Both the position numbers and the translations under genes were made by a program. From Alphaproteobacteria bacterium (GTDB taxonomy: Bacteria > Pseudomonadota > Alphaproteobacteria > CAAHEQ01 > UBA3637): a stretch of 32,805 nt of DNA. The notes below the pieces were generated by a model, which ran no database searches, was not told the DNA's origin, and worked only from the letters and a program-made list of their open reading frames with translations. Shown piece after piece: positions 1-6,899 of this stretch. Every line of letters begins with the position of its first letter. Positions within the stretch are counted from its first letter, which is position 1. The stretch covers positions 1 through 32,805 of the forward strand of contig SUVA01000012.1 in NCBI GenBank assembly GCA_015062245.1. Direction: 5' to 3'.

Positions 1-127
1 GGAACTAAAATTTAAAAATTATATTAATGATGAGCGTTGTTAGCGAAGAATTTAGATAATTTAAATTTTAATGCCTGAACAACAAAAACAATTTTTACAA
101 ATAACTTAAATAGAAAGGAGTCAAAAA

Positions 128-1204
128 ATGTCAGTAAAAAATAAAACAAATAAAAATTATAAAAGAAGTCAAAAGGGGCGCAGTATGGTTGAAATGCTGG
201 GCGTGCTGGCCATTGTGGGTGTCTTATCCGTGGGTGGTGTGTATGGCTATGGCGTCGCCATGAAAAAACATAAAGCGAATGAGTTATTACATCAAGCTTC
301 AATGCTCGCCACCACCATATCGGCACAGGCCATGACCAATGATGGAAAATTGCCCGAAAGGATTACAGATTTTGGAAACACCAGTTATGGAAAATTCCAA
401 TCAGCCGTTGGTGAAACAGCCGATAAAACAGGCTTTACGATTACAATTTCCGAATTGGATGGTTCTGTATGTTCTCAATTAAAAGAAGGCGGTATGGTTC
501 AAAAAGTGGAATGTAATCCAGATGCCAAAACCGCCACTTTAACGTATTACAAAAACCTGGCGACCAATGACGAAGAGGGAAAGAATAGTCCAACAGGGAA
601 AAAACCGGAATGTTCTCCCGCTTGTCAAGAAGGACAACAATGTATCGGTGGTGTTTGTGCAACTGTGACTCCAGAGGCAGGAAACGGATGTTCCAAAAAC
701 AGCGATTGTGATGATTGGTGTGTAAAGAATGGTGGTGGCAAAGAGTGTTATTGCAAAATCACTGCCAAATGGACAACAAACGCTTCAGATTGTTATAATA
801 ATTTTACGGGGCAATGTGCCGTAGCAACGCCCCAATCGGGGATTAGTGGTGGTTATACAGTTTCTGAAGATTGGATGACCTGGTGGAGTGCAGTGAACTT
901 TTGTAAAGCACACGACAAATCCCTTGTCAGTCTTGCGGATTTGGGTATTACTGGTGGTGGTGCCTATTGTGCCAATAATTTCTGTACAGGGACATTTACA
1001 TGGTCGGATTTGGAGGACAAAGTGGGTTATAATTATTGCTGGACGACGGATGCGGCTAGCTGTGATGAAAATTTTAATTGCACTCTAGAAAACAACAATA
1101 ATACCTGTTATGCAGTTGCCGTTTTTATTGGTAGCAATTATATATCTCCAACAGAGCGTGATGATATTAGCCTTGATTATAAGTATGCCTTGTGTGTAGA
1201 TTAG
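128..1204 (+). CDS. Type IV pilin-like (pseudopilin) protein with Cys-rich, lectin-like C-terminus
   Basis: The 358-residue protein starts at the ATG 6-7 bases after an AGAAAGGAG ribosome site. A short basic leader is followed by Gly17-Arg-Ser-Met-Val-Glu22 and a hydrophobic stretch (MLGVLAIVGVLSVGGVYGYG). This matches the prepilin rule of cleavage after Gly with Glu at mature position 5, although the usual Phe at +1 is Arg. The rest is exported: a pilin-like stem, then a Cys-rich stretch (residues about 158-225) with CxxxC patterns, then a C-terminal module containing WWSAVNFCKAHDKSLVSLADLG and further paired cysteines. That module resembles C-type-lectin-like folds, but this is only a pattern impression. 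The truncated gene at the right edge of the window carries the same module, so this is a multi-copy family. A surface adhesin or fibre subunit is likely; the substrate is unknown. Confidence 0.8.
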   Translation: MSVKNKTNKNYKRSQKGRSMVEMLGVLAIVGVLSVGGVYGYGVAMKKHKANELLHQASMLATTISAQAMTNDGKLPERITDFGNTSYGKFQSAVGETADKTGFTITISELDGSVCSQLKEGGMVQKVECNPDAKTATLTYYKNLATNDEEGKNSPTGKKPECSPACQEGQQCIGGVCATVTPEAGNGCSKNSDCDDWCVKNGGGKECYCKITAKWTTNASDCYNNFTGQCAVATPQSGISGGYTVSEDWMTWWSAVNFCKAHDKSLVSLADLGITGGGAYCANNFCTGTFTWSDLEDKVGYNYCWTTDAASCDENFNCTLENNNNTCYAVAVFIGSNYISPTERDDISLDYKYALCVD

Positions 1205-1225
1205 TAGTCTTTCTGCTTTTAAAAC

Positions 1226-1249
1226 AGCCCCTCGGTTTGAGGGGCTTTT
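1226..1249. terminator. Bidirectional intrinsic terminator between pilin-like gene and serS
   Basis: An 8-bp perfect stem (AGCCCCTC / GAGGGGCT, 5-base loop) is followed by TTTT on the plus strand. It is preceded by TTTTAAAA, which gives a U-run on the minus strand. It lies between the convergent ends of the pilin-like gene (stop at 1204) and serS (stop at 1255), so it probably serves both. Confidence 0.85.
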
Positions 1250-1254
1250 GAATT

Positions 1255-2547
1255 TTACTTTTTAACAGGGGTCAATACTGTTTTTCCACCCATATAAGGT
1301 TGCAACACCTTTGGAATCAACACCGAACCATCGGCCTGTAAGTTGTTTTCAAAGAAAGCAATCAAAGCCCGTGGTGAAGCAATCACAGTATTGTTCAATG
1401 TGTGGGGGAAGTATTTTTTACCGTCTTTACCCGCAACACGGATTTTCAAACGTCTGGCCTGAGCATCACCCAAAGTGGAACAAGAACCCACTTCAAAGTA
1501 TTTCTTTTGACGGGGCGACCAAGCCTCAACATCACAGGATTTGACCTTTAAATCAGCCAAATCACCCGAACAACATTCAAGCGTTCTGACCGGAATATCC
1601 AAAGAACGGAATAAATCCACGGTGTTTTGCCACAAATTATTATACCATTTCATGCTGTCTTCGGGTTTACAAACGACAATCATTTCTTGTTTTTCAAATT
1701 GGTGGATACGATAGACACCTCGTTCTTCCAAACCATGGGCGCCTTTTTCTTTACGGAAACAGGGCGAATAGCTGGTCAAATTATAGGGCAAATTTTCTTC
1801 GGGGATAATCTGATCAATAAACTTACCAATCATGGAATGTTCAGATGTGCCGATTAAATACAAATCTTCACCTTCAATTTTATACATCATGGCTTCCATT
1901 TCGGCAAAGCTCATCACACCGGTTACCACTTGGGAACGAATCATAAACGGTGGCAGGCAATAGGTAAAGCCCCGATCAATCATAAAATCACGGGCATAGG
2001 TCAAAACGGCCGAATGCAAACGGGCGATATCGCCTTGCAAATAATAAAAGCCGTTACCCGAAACACGGCGGGCCGAATCAAAATCCACACCGTTAAATGT
2101 TTCCATAATATCCACATGATAGGGGATTTCAAATTCGGGTACTTTTGGCTCACCATAGCGTTCAATTTCAACGTTTTCGCTGTCATCTTTACCAACGGGA
2201 ACGGTTGCATCAATAATGTTCGGAATCACCATCATGCGTTCTTTGATTTGTTCGGACAGTTTTTCCTGTTCGGCTTCCAATTCAACGATTTTTTGGCCGA
2301 TTTGTTGACTTTCCGTTTTAATGGCTTCGGCCTCATCACGTTTTCCTTGCCCCATCAAAGCACCGATTTGCTTGGACAGATTTGTTCTTTTGGCACGCAA
2401 AGCCTCAACTTCGGTAATCGCCGCACGATTCTTTTTATCCAAATCAATCACTTCATCAACCAAAACCAACTTTTGATCTTGAAATTTTTTCTTTATATTT
2501 TCTTTTACAACTTCCGGATTTTCACGGATAAGCTTGATATCTAACAT
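1255..2547 (-). CDS. serS: Seryl-tRNA synthetase
   Basis: This 430-residue class II synthetase charges tRNA-Ser (and tRNA-Sec precursors) with serine in the cytosol. Residues about 28-110 are the long antiparallel coiled-coil tRNA arm, rich in Lys, Glu and Gln. The catalytic core follows: the TSEHS serine/ATP motif (GTSEHSMIGKF), motif 2 (PCFRKEKGAHG...RIHQFEKQE) and motif 3 (NNTVIASPRALIAFFENN), then the usual ending IPKVLQPYMGG. The start at 2547 has AAGGAG 6-7 bases upstream. Motif 3 lacks the GLAVGRT wording usual in bacterial SerRS and reads more like archaeal/eukaryotic forms. It ends the run SPOR protein - M50 peptidase - serS, with only 10 bases to the peptidase gene. Confidence 0.97.
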   Translation of the reverse strand: MLDIKLIRENPEVVKENIKKKFQDQKLVLVDEVIDLDKKNRAAITEVEALRAKRTNLSKQIGALMGQGKRDEAEAIKTESQQIGQKIVELEAEQEKLSEQIKERMMVIPNIIDATVPVGKDDSENVEIERYGEPKVPEFEIPYHVDIMETFNGVDFDSARRVSGNGFYYLQGDIARLHSAVLTYARDFMIDRGFTYCLPPFMIRSQVVTGVMSFAEMEAMMYKIEGEDLYLIGTSEHSMIGKFIDQIIPEENLPYNLTSYSPCFRKEKGAHGLEERGVYRIHQFEKQEMIVVCKPEDSMKWYNNLWQNTVDLFRSLDIPVRTLECCSGDLADLKVKSCDVEAWSPRQKKYFEVGSCSTLGDAQARRLKIRVAGKDGKKYFPHTLNNTVIASPRALIAFFENNLQADGSVLIPKVLQPYMGGKTVLTPVKK

Positions 2548-2557
2548 TTAAAACTCC

Positions 2558-3217
2558 TTACATAAAAAGACTGACAACACGTCCAAAGAACGGATAAAGC
2601 ACATTGACAAAAATATGCACAATATCTATTCCCATCATTGGTAAGATGAATAATACAACAATTAAAATAAAAAGTCCATACTTTTCTGTTTCCTGATACT
2701 TATTTGATAATTTTGGGGGTAAAATAGAACTTAAAACACGTCCACCATCCAACGGCAAAATCGGCAACAAATTAAAGCAGGCCAAAAACAAAGAAAAAGT
2801 GATACCGTTTTTCACGTTATCCATAACCCACATTGTCAAAAAAGAATCGTTTGGCAAGACAAACAACATCAAACGTGCAAATAACACAAATAAAATGGCC
2901 AATAAGACATTGGATACAGGCCCCGCCAAAGCCACCAACCCCATATCACGCTTGGGATTTTTCAATTGGCGAAAATCCACCGGCACAGGCTTTGCCCATC
3001 CAAACAAAATAGGTGAGCCTGTCAACCACAACATCCCCGGCACCAAAGCCGAACCAATTGGATCAAAATGACGGGCCGGATTTAAATTTAAACGTCCCAT
3101 CAACCAAGCTGTTTTATCCCCCAGTTTATAGGCAACATATCCATGAGCAACCTCATGTAAAATAATACATAATAACAAAGGGATAATCCAAGTTGTTAAA
3201 GTGTAAATAGAATTCAT
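2558..3217 (-). CDS. Site-2-protease-family (M50) membrane zinc peptidase
   Basis: This 219-residue polytopic membrane protein has the zinc motif HEVAH at residues 21-25 inside the first hydrophobic segment. The second metal-site motif, NLLPILPLDGGRVL, lies about 125 residues later. The middle (GPVSNVLLAILFVLFARL) is another membrane segment, and further hydrophobic stretches reach the C-terminus. The short length without a PDZ domain fits the compact YwhC/Rv-type S2P relatives rather than RseP, so it is not an RseP-type sigma-E protease by domain content. The substrate is unknown. It sits 10 bases before serS and 19 bases after the SPOR gene on the same strand, consistent with one transcript. 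Confidence 0.9.
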   Translation of the reverse strand: MNSIYTLTTWIIPLLLCIILHEVAHGYVAYKLGDKTAWLMGRLNLNPARHFDPIGSALVPGMLWLTGSPILFGWAKPVPVDFRQLKNPKRDMGLVALAGPVSNVLLAILFVLFARLMLFVLPNDSFLTMWVMDNVKNGITFSLFLACFNLLPILPLDGGRVLSSILPPKLSNKYQETEKYGLFILIVVLFILPMMGIDIVHIFVNVLYPFFGRVVSLFM

Positions 3218-3236
3218 TTTATATCCTTTTATCAGC

Positions 3237-4124
3237 TTATTTTGCGGGGATGCAATCTTGTTTTTGGGCCTTTAATTTCGCACACAGGTTAGCGGCCCGT
3301 TCTTTTGTGGAAAAATCCCCCACCTGTAAACGATAGAAAGTCCCTTTGCCTGCAATTTCGGCACGAACGATATTCATGGGCATATCGGACAATAATCCTT
3401 TATGTTTGGCCGAAATTGTTTTCCATGTCTTTTCCACTTTGGCTTTATCGGTGGACGAGAACAATTGTGCATGCCATACTTCTTTTGGTGTGGCGGGTTT
3501 TGGCGCTTCTTTTACTTCAACCTTTTTGGGCTCAGTCGGTTTGACTTCTGCCTTTTTTGGTTCAACCGGCTTTTGTTCCGGCACAGGCGCATCAATCACT
3601 GTTTCAACAATCACCGGAATTTCTTCTTCAACTTCGGCCACGGGTTCTTCAATGATTTCTTCCACAACCGGCAAGATGGGTTCTTCATCAGGAAAGAGCT
3701 TTTCCACCTTGACAGGAACGGGATCTTGTGAAATTCTTTCGTAAATTACTTTGTCTTGGTCGGGAATCACCATGCCACCTGCATTTTCGGGTTTTACTTT
3801 AACCGGTGTGGGCGTGGGTGAAATTGTCGGCACTTGTTCGTTGCCGTCCATCGGACCTTTTAAAAGTAAATAAATGACGAACAATAACGCAATAAATATA
3901 AAAGTTGCCAAAGTCAAAACACCCCAAAAGGCTTTGTTCAATTTTCTTTGCGGGGGTTGTGGCTCAGATTCTTGATTGGACCATTCACGCAAAAAATCAG
4001 GGTTAGACTGAGTATTTTCTTCTTGAACATCTTCTGTTTGTTGAATGTTTTCCTGACGCAAGGCTTCTTCTGTTTTTTGGCTCATCTGTTCGGAAAAAGC
4101 GCGAATCTTTTCAAATTCATCCAT
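3237..4124 (-). CDS. SPOR-domain inner-membrane protein
   Basis: This 295-residue bitopic protein has an acidic cytoplasmic N-terminus (1-66), one transmembrane helix (about 67-90, AFWGVLTLATFIFIALLFVI) and a periplasmic linker rich in Pro, Glu, Val and Lys (about 95-212). A C-terminal SPOR domain (about 215-293) contains WHAQLFSS, YRLQVGDFSTKERA and CAKLKAQKQDC. SPOR domains bind denuded septal peptidoglycan, so the likely location is the division site, as for FtsN/DedD-type proteins. In many alphaproteobacteria a SPOR gene stands near nagZ, scpAB, tat and serS. Here the intermediate genes are absent and a membrane peptidase replaces them. The start at 4124 is preceded by AAAGAAAGGATTG, a reasonable ribosome site. 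Confidence 0.88.
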   Translation of the reverse strand: MDEFEKIRAFSEQMSQKTEEALRQENIQQTEDVQEENTQSNPDFLREWSNQESEPQPPQRKLNKAFWGVLTLATFIFIALLFVIYLLLKGPMDGNEQVPTISPTPTPVKVKPENAGGMVIPDQDKVIYERISQDPVPVKVEKLFPDEEPILPVVEEIIEEPVAEVEEEIPVIVETVIDAPVPEQKPVEPKKAEVKPTEPKKVEVKEAPKPATPKEVWHAQLFSSTDKAKVEKTWKTISAKHKGLLSDMPMNIVRAEIAGKGTFYRLQVGDFSTKERAANLCAKLKAQKQDCIPAK

Positions 4125-4213
4125 GGTGCAATCCTTTCTTTTGATTAGAACAGCCTAGCAATTTTTTTTTACAATGTCCAGTATTTTTTGATTTAATTAT
4201 GAAAATATTCAAT

Positions 4214-4236
4214 AAAAAAACTCCCCAGATGGGGAG
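4214..4236 (-). terminator. Third (distal) copy of tRNA-Asp terminator
   Basis: On the minus strand a CTCCCC/GGGGAG stem with a 4-base loop is followed by seven T. It is the outermost copy of the repeated terminator and also differs in the loop (AGAT on the plus strand instead of AAAT). Confidence 0.8.
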
Positions 4237-4386
4237 ATTAAATGGCGGGATTGAGTGTGCCAAATAATAATTGTCCTGTGGCCAATTATTATGCACCAAC
4301 CAATGAAACACAATGAATTCAAACGGCAGTGCCGAATGAATTGCTGTTGGAATTGGCGAGAACCCTTGGGTGAGAGTCCCTTCAAT

Positions 4387-4410
4387 AAAAAAAACTCCCC
4401 AAATGGGGAG
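4387..4410 (-). terminator. Second copy of tRNA-Asp terminator
   Basis: CTCCCC/GGGGAG stem, 4-base loop, eight T on the minus strand. It lies in the middle repeat unit, 174 bp beyond the first terminator. Confidence 0.82.
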
Positions 4411-4560
4411 ATTAAATGGCGGGATTGAGTGTGCCAAATAATAATTGTCCTGTGGCCAATTATTATGCACCAACCAATGAAACACAATGAATTCAAACGG
4501 TAGTGCCGAATGAATTGCTGTTGGAATTGGCGAGAACCCTTGGGTGAGAGTCCCTTCAAT

Positions 4561-4584
4561 AAAAAAAACTCCCCAAATGGGGAG
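4561..4584 (-). terminator. tRNA-Asp intrinsic terminator
   Basis: CTCCCC/GGGGAG stem and eight T on the minus strand, starting 6 bases after the encoded CCA of tRNA-Asp. This is the native terminator; the two distal copies lie in the repeat units. Confidence 0.88.
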
Positions 4585-4590
4585 ATTAAA

Positions 4591-4667
4591 TGGCGGGATT
4601 GAAGGGGCTCGAACCCTCGACCTTCTGCGTGACAGGCAGACGCTCTAACCAGCTGAGCTACAACCCC
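4591..4667 (-). tRNA. tRNA-Asp (GTC), CCA encoded
   Basis: The 77-base minus-strand cloverleaf has acceptor GGGGTTG/CAATCCC (one G-T pair) and D arm GCTC...GAGC. The anticodon stem TCTGC/GCAGA carries loop CTGTCAC, so the anticodon is GTC. The T loop is TTCGAGC, the discriminator base is G, and CCA is genomically encoded. It has its own consensus-like promoter and terminator. Its last 12 bases are duplicated twice downstream. Confidence 0.98.
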
Positions 4668-4683
4668 ATCGCCAATGAATAGC

Positions 4684-4712
4684 ATTCTAGCAGATTTAAA
4701 AATGAAAATCAA
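4684..4712 (-). promoter_or_regulatory. Promoter of tRNA-Asp
   Basis: TTGATT (4707-4712), 17-bp spacer and TAGAAT (4684-4689) on the minus strand. The predicted start is about 7-10 bases before the mature tRNA 5' end. Confidence 0.75.
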
Positions 4713-4747
4713 GTAAAAAAATGAATTTATTTAAAAATATTTTTTAA

Positions 4748-4776
4748 TTGTTTATTTTTTTTATTTCAGATATACT
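4748..4776 (+). promoter_or_regulatory. Promoter of lipoprotein esterase gene (leaderless)
   Basis: TTGTTT (4748-4753), 17-bp spacer and TATACT (4771-4776). The start point expected 7 bases beyond the -10 box coincides with the ATG at 4784. There is no Shine-Dalgarno sequence, so the mRNA is probably leaderless. Confidence 0.7.
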
Positions 4777-4783
4777 TCATTTT

Positions 4784-5521
4784 ATGAAAAAAACAATCTT
4801 GATTTTAGGGCTTTTTTTGTTGGGATGTCATTCGGTTATTGTGCCAAAAAACTTTGTATATCAAATGGTTAAAACACAAGATTATACTTTGGCTTTGTGG
4901 CAAAAACAAACGGACGATTCATCCCCCGTGCGTATTTATTTAGAAGGGGATGGTCATGCCTTTAATTATGCAGGACAACCGACATCTGACCCGACCCCAA
5001 AAGGGAATTTTTTGCGAAAAATAGCCTTTAACGACCCAAATCCGAATGTGGTTTATCTGGCCCGTCCTTGTCAATATGTTATGGATGAATCTTGCACACA
5101 AAAGGATTGGACAACGGGCCGTTTTTCCCAAAAAATTGTTGATTCTGTGTCTTTGGCGATTCAAAAGATTGCCGATAATCGCCCTGTAATTTTAATCGGA
5201 TATTCGGGTGGGGCATTGCTTGGCGGTTTGGTGATTCGTCAAAACCCTAAAATTAAAGTTCAAAAATGGATTACCTTGGCCGGCGTGTTGAATCACAGCC
5301 AATGGACACAGGATTTAAATTTACCGCCTTTATCGGATTCTGTGGACTTGGATGAATTACCCCAAGTGAATCAACATCATTATGTTGGGGCAGGGGATAA
5401 GATCGTTTCGGCTGATTTAACGCAAAAAATCACGCAAAATCAAAACCTGACGATTATCCCCGGGGCCACACATACCTCAGGCTTTGATGATTATTTGAAC
5501 GAAATTTATCAAAATAAATAG
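4784..5521 (+). CDS. Lipoprotein alpha/beta-hydrolase (esterase-like)
   Basis: The 245-residue protein begins with a lipoprotein signal (MKKTILILGLFLLGC), lipobox L-L-G-Cys15, so it should be acylated and membrane anchored. The fold is alpha/beta hydrolase. The nucleophile elbow GYSGG places Ser141, followed by Asp205 (GAGDKIVS) and His230 (GATHTSGF) in the canonical order. An early EGDGHAF loop may form the oxyanion region. The reading frame is open back to a TTG at 4748, but that codon is the -35 box of a good promoter. The ATG at 4784 gives a clean lipoprotein signal, so I chose it. The substrate is unknown. The stop lies one base from the stop of the convergent pilin-like gene, with no terminator visible between them. 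Confidence 0.85.
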   Translation: MKKTILILGLFLLGCHSVIVPKNFVYQMVKTQDYTLALWQKQTDDSSPVRIYLEGDGHAFNYAGQPTSDPTPKGNFLRKIAFNDPNPNVVYLARPCQYVMDESCTQKDWTTGRFSQKIVDSVSLAIQKIADNRPVILIGYSGGALLGGLVIRQNPKIKVQKWITLAGVLNHSQWTQDLNLPPLSDSVDLDELPQVNQHHYVGAGDKIVSADLTQKITQNQNLTIIPGATHTSGFDDYLNEIYQNK

Positions 5522-5522
5522 A

Positions 5523-6665
5523 TTATTCATCTAAATTTGTTTTAAAACTGCCCGTTCCTGAATTTTTAAATAATTTTTTGCTGACTTTATCAAACATACA
5601 TGCTTCCCCATCAGGCGCAATAACAGGAACAAAATCACGGATTAAAGTATTATTTCTGTTCCATTTCAATGAATAAACTTTTGCTTTGGAATGATAGGCT
5701 GGACCACCATTATTATTTGTTGCATAAAGATAAGCATTGTTTCGTGAAAAATCTGGTATATCTGGCCATCCTGTAATATCGTCTAAATATGTTTTTTTAC
5801 TTCCCTTTTCAATGTGTAAATGATATTTTTTGCCCCATTCTATGGGATATTTGTTCGATTGAATACCCAACGATAAAGGTCCGAAAGTTCCTGTTGTTTG
5901 GAGTTCTCTTAATCCAAAAAAGTAAGTTGTGCCATCTATGGTTTCATTTTGCCCAAAAATTGTTTGATATTCTTTACTTTCTGTATATGAAAATATCAAA
6001 TCAACAATATCACGGCTCAATTGATAAGGATAGCCTGTATCAATATACTGAGTTCCTGTTGCCTGTAAATATGCCACCTGTTCACAGGCGTTTTGACAAC
6101 TTTGACTTTCTTCATTATAGACAATACATTCGTTTTCACCACAATTATTTTGTTCATCGGGTAAGGGGATTAAACATTCATTTTGGCAATATCCATTTGT
6201 ACTGCAAGTCCCACAAATATCACAGTCAGTATCGGATGCACATTTTTTGGGTTGCATTTGTGGATTTAAAGTTTTATGAAAAAGGAATTCTATTTGGTTG
6301 GTTTCATCGCAATCATTGGGGGATATAGAACTGGCCAATGCCATTCCTTTATTTAGAATTTGACGGCAAACTTTTTGGGGAACCTGCGACACAATCATTT
6401 TGAAAAAATCATCATCTATTTTTTTTACGGATATAGGCCAAAGGTTATTATTTTTAAAATCCGTTAAATCACATACATCTTTGTTTTGCATAACCAATTG
6501 TGCGCTACACAGATGAATTTGCTGATTTAATTCATTTAAGATTAAATTCGCTTTGTGATTATTGATGGCTTGACTATATCCCCATACGGATACGGTTGAT
6601 AAAACACCCATGATAGACAAAACCCCCAGCATTTCAACCATACTTCTTCCGTTTTCTGTTTTCAT
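5523..6665 (-). CDS. Type IV pilin-like protein with Cys-rich and LamG/ConA-like region
   Basis: This 380-residue protein has a 6-residue leader ending in Gly6, then Arg-Ser-Met-Val-Glu11 and a hydrophobic helix, the same prepilin-type N-terminus as the gene at 128. Residues about 145-205 are Cys-rich (CASDTDCDICGTC, CGENECIV, CQNACEQV). From about residue 206, LQATGTQYIDTGYPY starts a beta-rich region with IFGQNE, FGLRE, LGIQSN and VYSLKWNRNN, reminiscent of concanavalin/LamG-like sugar-binding domains. A cell-surface adhesin is likely. AAAAGGAG lies 6-7 bases before the ATG. Upstream lies a promoter, a folded RNA and a terminator hairpin, so expression probably depends on readthrough or regulated antitermination. 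Confidence 0.78.
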   Translation of the reverse strand: MKTENGRSMVEMLGVLSIMGVLSTVSVWGYSQAINNHKANLILNELNQQIHLCSAQLVMQNKDVCDLTDFKNNNLWPISVKKIDDDFFKMIVSQVPQKVCRQILNKGMALASSISPNDCDETNQIEFLFHKTLNPQMQPKKCASDTDCDICGTCSTNGYCQNECLIPLPDEQNNCGENECIVYNEESQSCQNACEQVAYLQATGTQYIDTGYPYQLSRDIVDLIFSYTESKEYQTIFGQNETIDGTTYFFGLRELQTTGTFGPLSLGIQSNKYPIEWGKKYHLHIEKGSKKTYLDDITGWPDIPDFSRNNAYLYATNNNGGPAYHSKAKVYSLKWNRNNTLIRDFVPVIAPDGEACMFDKVSKKLFKNSGTGSFKTNLDE

Positions 6666-6688
6666 CTTTTTCTCCTTTTTAAAATATT

Positions 6689-6713
6689 AAAAAATCCACT
6701 TTAAAAAAGTGGA
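6689..6713 (-). terminator. Terminator or attenuator just upstream of pilin-like gene
   Basis: On the minus strand TCCACTTT/AAAGTGGA (8 bp, 3-base loop) is followed by six T. It ends only about 10 bases before the ribosome site of the pilin-like gene at 6665, leaving no space for a separate promoter. One arm can instead pair with the 5' side of the upstream folded RNA. Confidence 0.75.
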
Positions 6714-6847
6714 CGGACGCTGAGAAAACTGGGTCAAGAAGACCAGTATCGCTTATTCTATATTGGGCGATCATCCGCCCGATGTTTGAGCGGATTCTTG
6801 ACCATTCGGATTTCTCAGTTCCGACTTTGTATGCAACGAAACAAAGC
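6689..6847 (-). ncRNA. Structured RNA: 5' leader/attenuator or stand-alone small RNA
   Basis: The predicted transcript of about 160 nt starts near 6847 behind a strong promoter and ends at the terminator at 6689. It folds into one long arm: ACTTT/AAAGT (6824-6828 with 6706-6710), TCCG/CGGA (6820-6823 with 6714-6717), TTTCTCAG/CTGAGAAA (6811-6818 with 6720-6727) and CTTGACC/GGTCAAG (6797-6803 with 6732-6738), plus a top hairpin. Competing hairpins exist: GGGCG/CGCCC (6765-6769, 6776-6780) against ATCCGC/GCGGAT (6773-6778, 6790-6795). The outermost pairing uses bases of the terminator. A riboswitch-like leader or a 6S-like RNA would both fit; I recognise no specific family. Confidence 0.6.
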
Positions 6848-6853
6848 AAAAAC

Positions 6854-6882
6854 AATCTAGATTATTTCTTGTTACAAGTCAA
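6854..6882 (-). promoter_or_regulatory. Promoter of structured RNA / pilin-like gene
   Basis: TTGACT (6877-6882), 17-bp spacer and TAGATT (6854-6859) on the minus strand, just beyond the rlmN stop. It is the only good promoter before the folded RNA and the downstream pilin-like gene. Confidence 0.75.
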
Positions 6883-6899
6883 GCGAAAAATTGACCTTT

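Larger units (their letters stand above)
4208..4602 (-). repeat. Tandem repeat of tRNA-Asp 3' end, terminator and 126-bp spacer
   Basis: Two units of 173 and 174 bp (4208-4380, 4381-4554) are followed by a 48-bp partial unit (4555-4602) that runs into the tRNA-Asp gene. Each unit holds the A-run/terminator hairpin, GATTAAA, and TGGCGGGATTGA, which is the complement of the last 12 tRNA bases including CCA (4243-4254, 4417-4428, with 4591-4602 in the real gene). The two full units differ at only three places: one A-run length, one base in the terminator loop, and C/T in CGGC/CGGT. The spacer contains AATAATTG/CAATTATT and ATTCA-CGGC/GCCG-TGAAT inverted repeats. The C/T change keeps a G-T pair. 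The region between the SPOR gene and the tRNA holds no credible protein gene. Confidence 0.93.

Noticed and set aside
71-109. Short 12-codon frame (MPEQQKQFLQIT) before the first pilin-like gene
   Set aside because: No ribosome site and no regulatory codon pattern or hairpin; chance frame.
24-326. Minus-strand 100-codon frame at the left edge
   Set aside because: Antisense to the pilin-like gene, no family features and no ribosome site.
4255-4380. A degenerate second tRNA within the repeat spacer
   Set aside because: Only the last 12 tRNA bases match; no D, anticodon or T arm can be drawn.
4117-4712. Overlapping minus-strand open frames with repeated peptide (HWLVHNNWPQDNYYLAHS) and VAQLVRASACHAEGRG
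   Set aside because: They run through the tRNA-Asp gene, terminators and the non-coding tandem repeat. VAQLVRAS... is the well-known false translation of tRNA-Asp.
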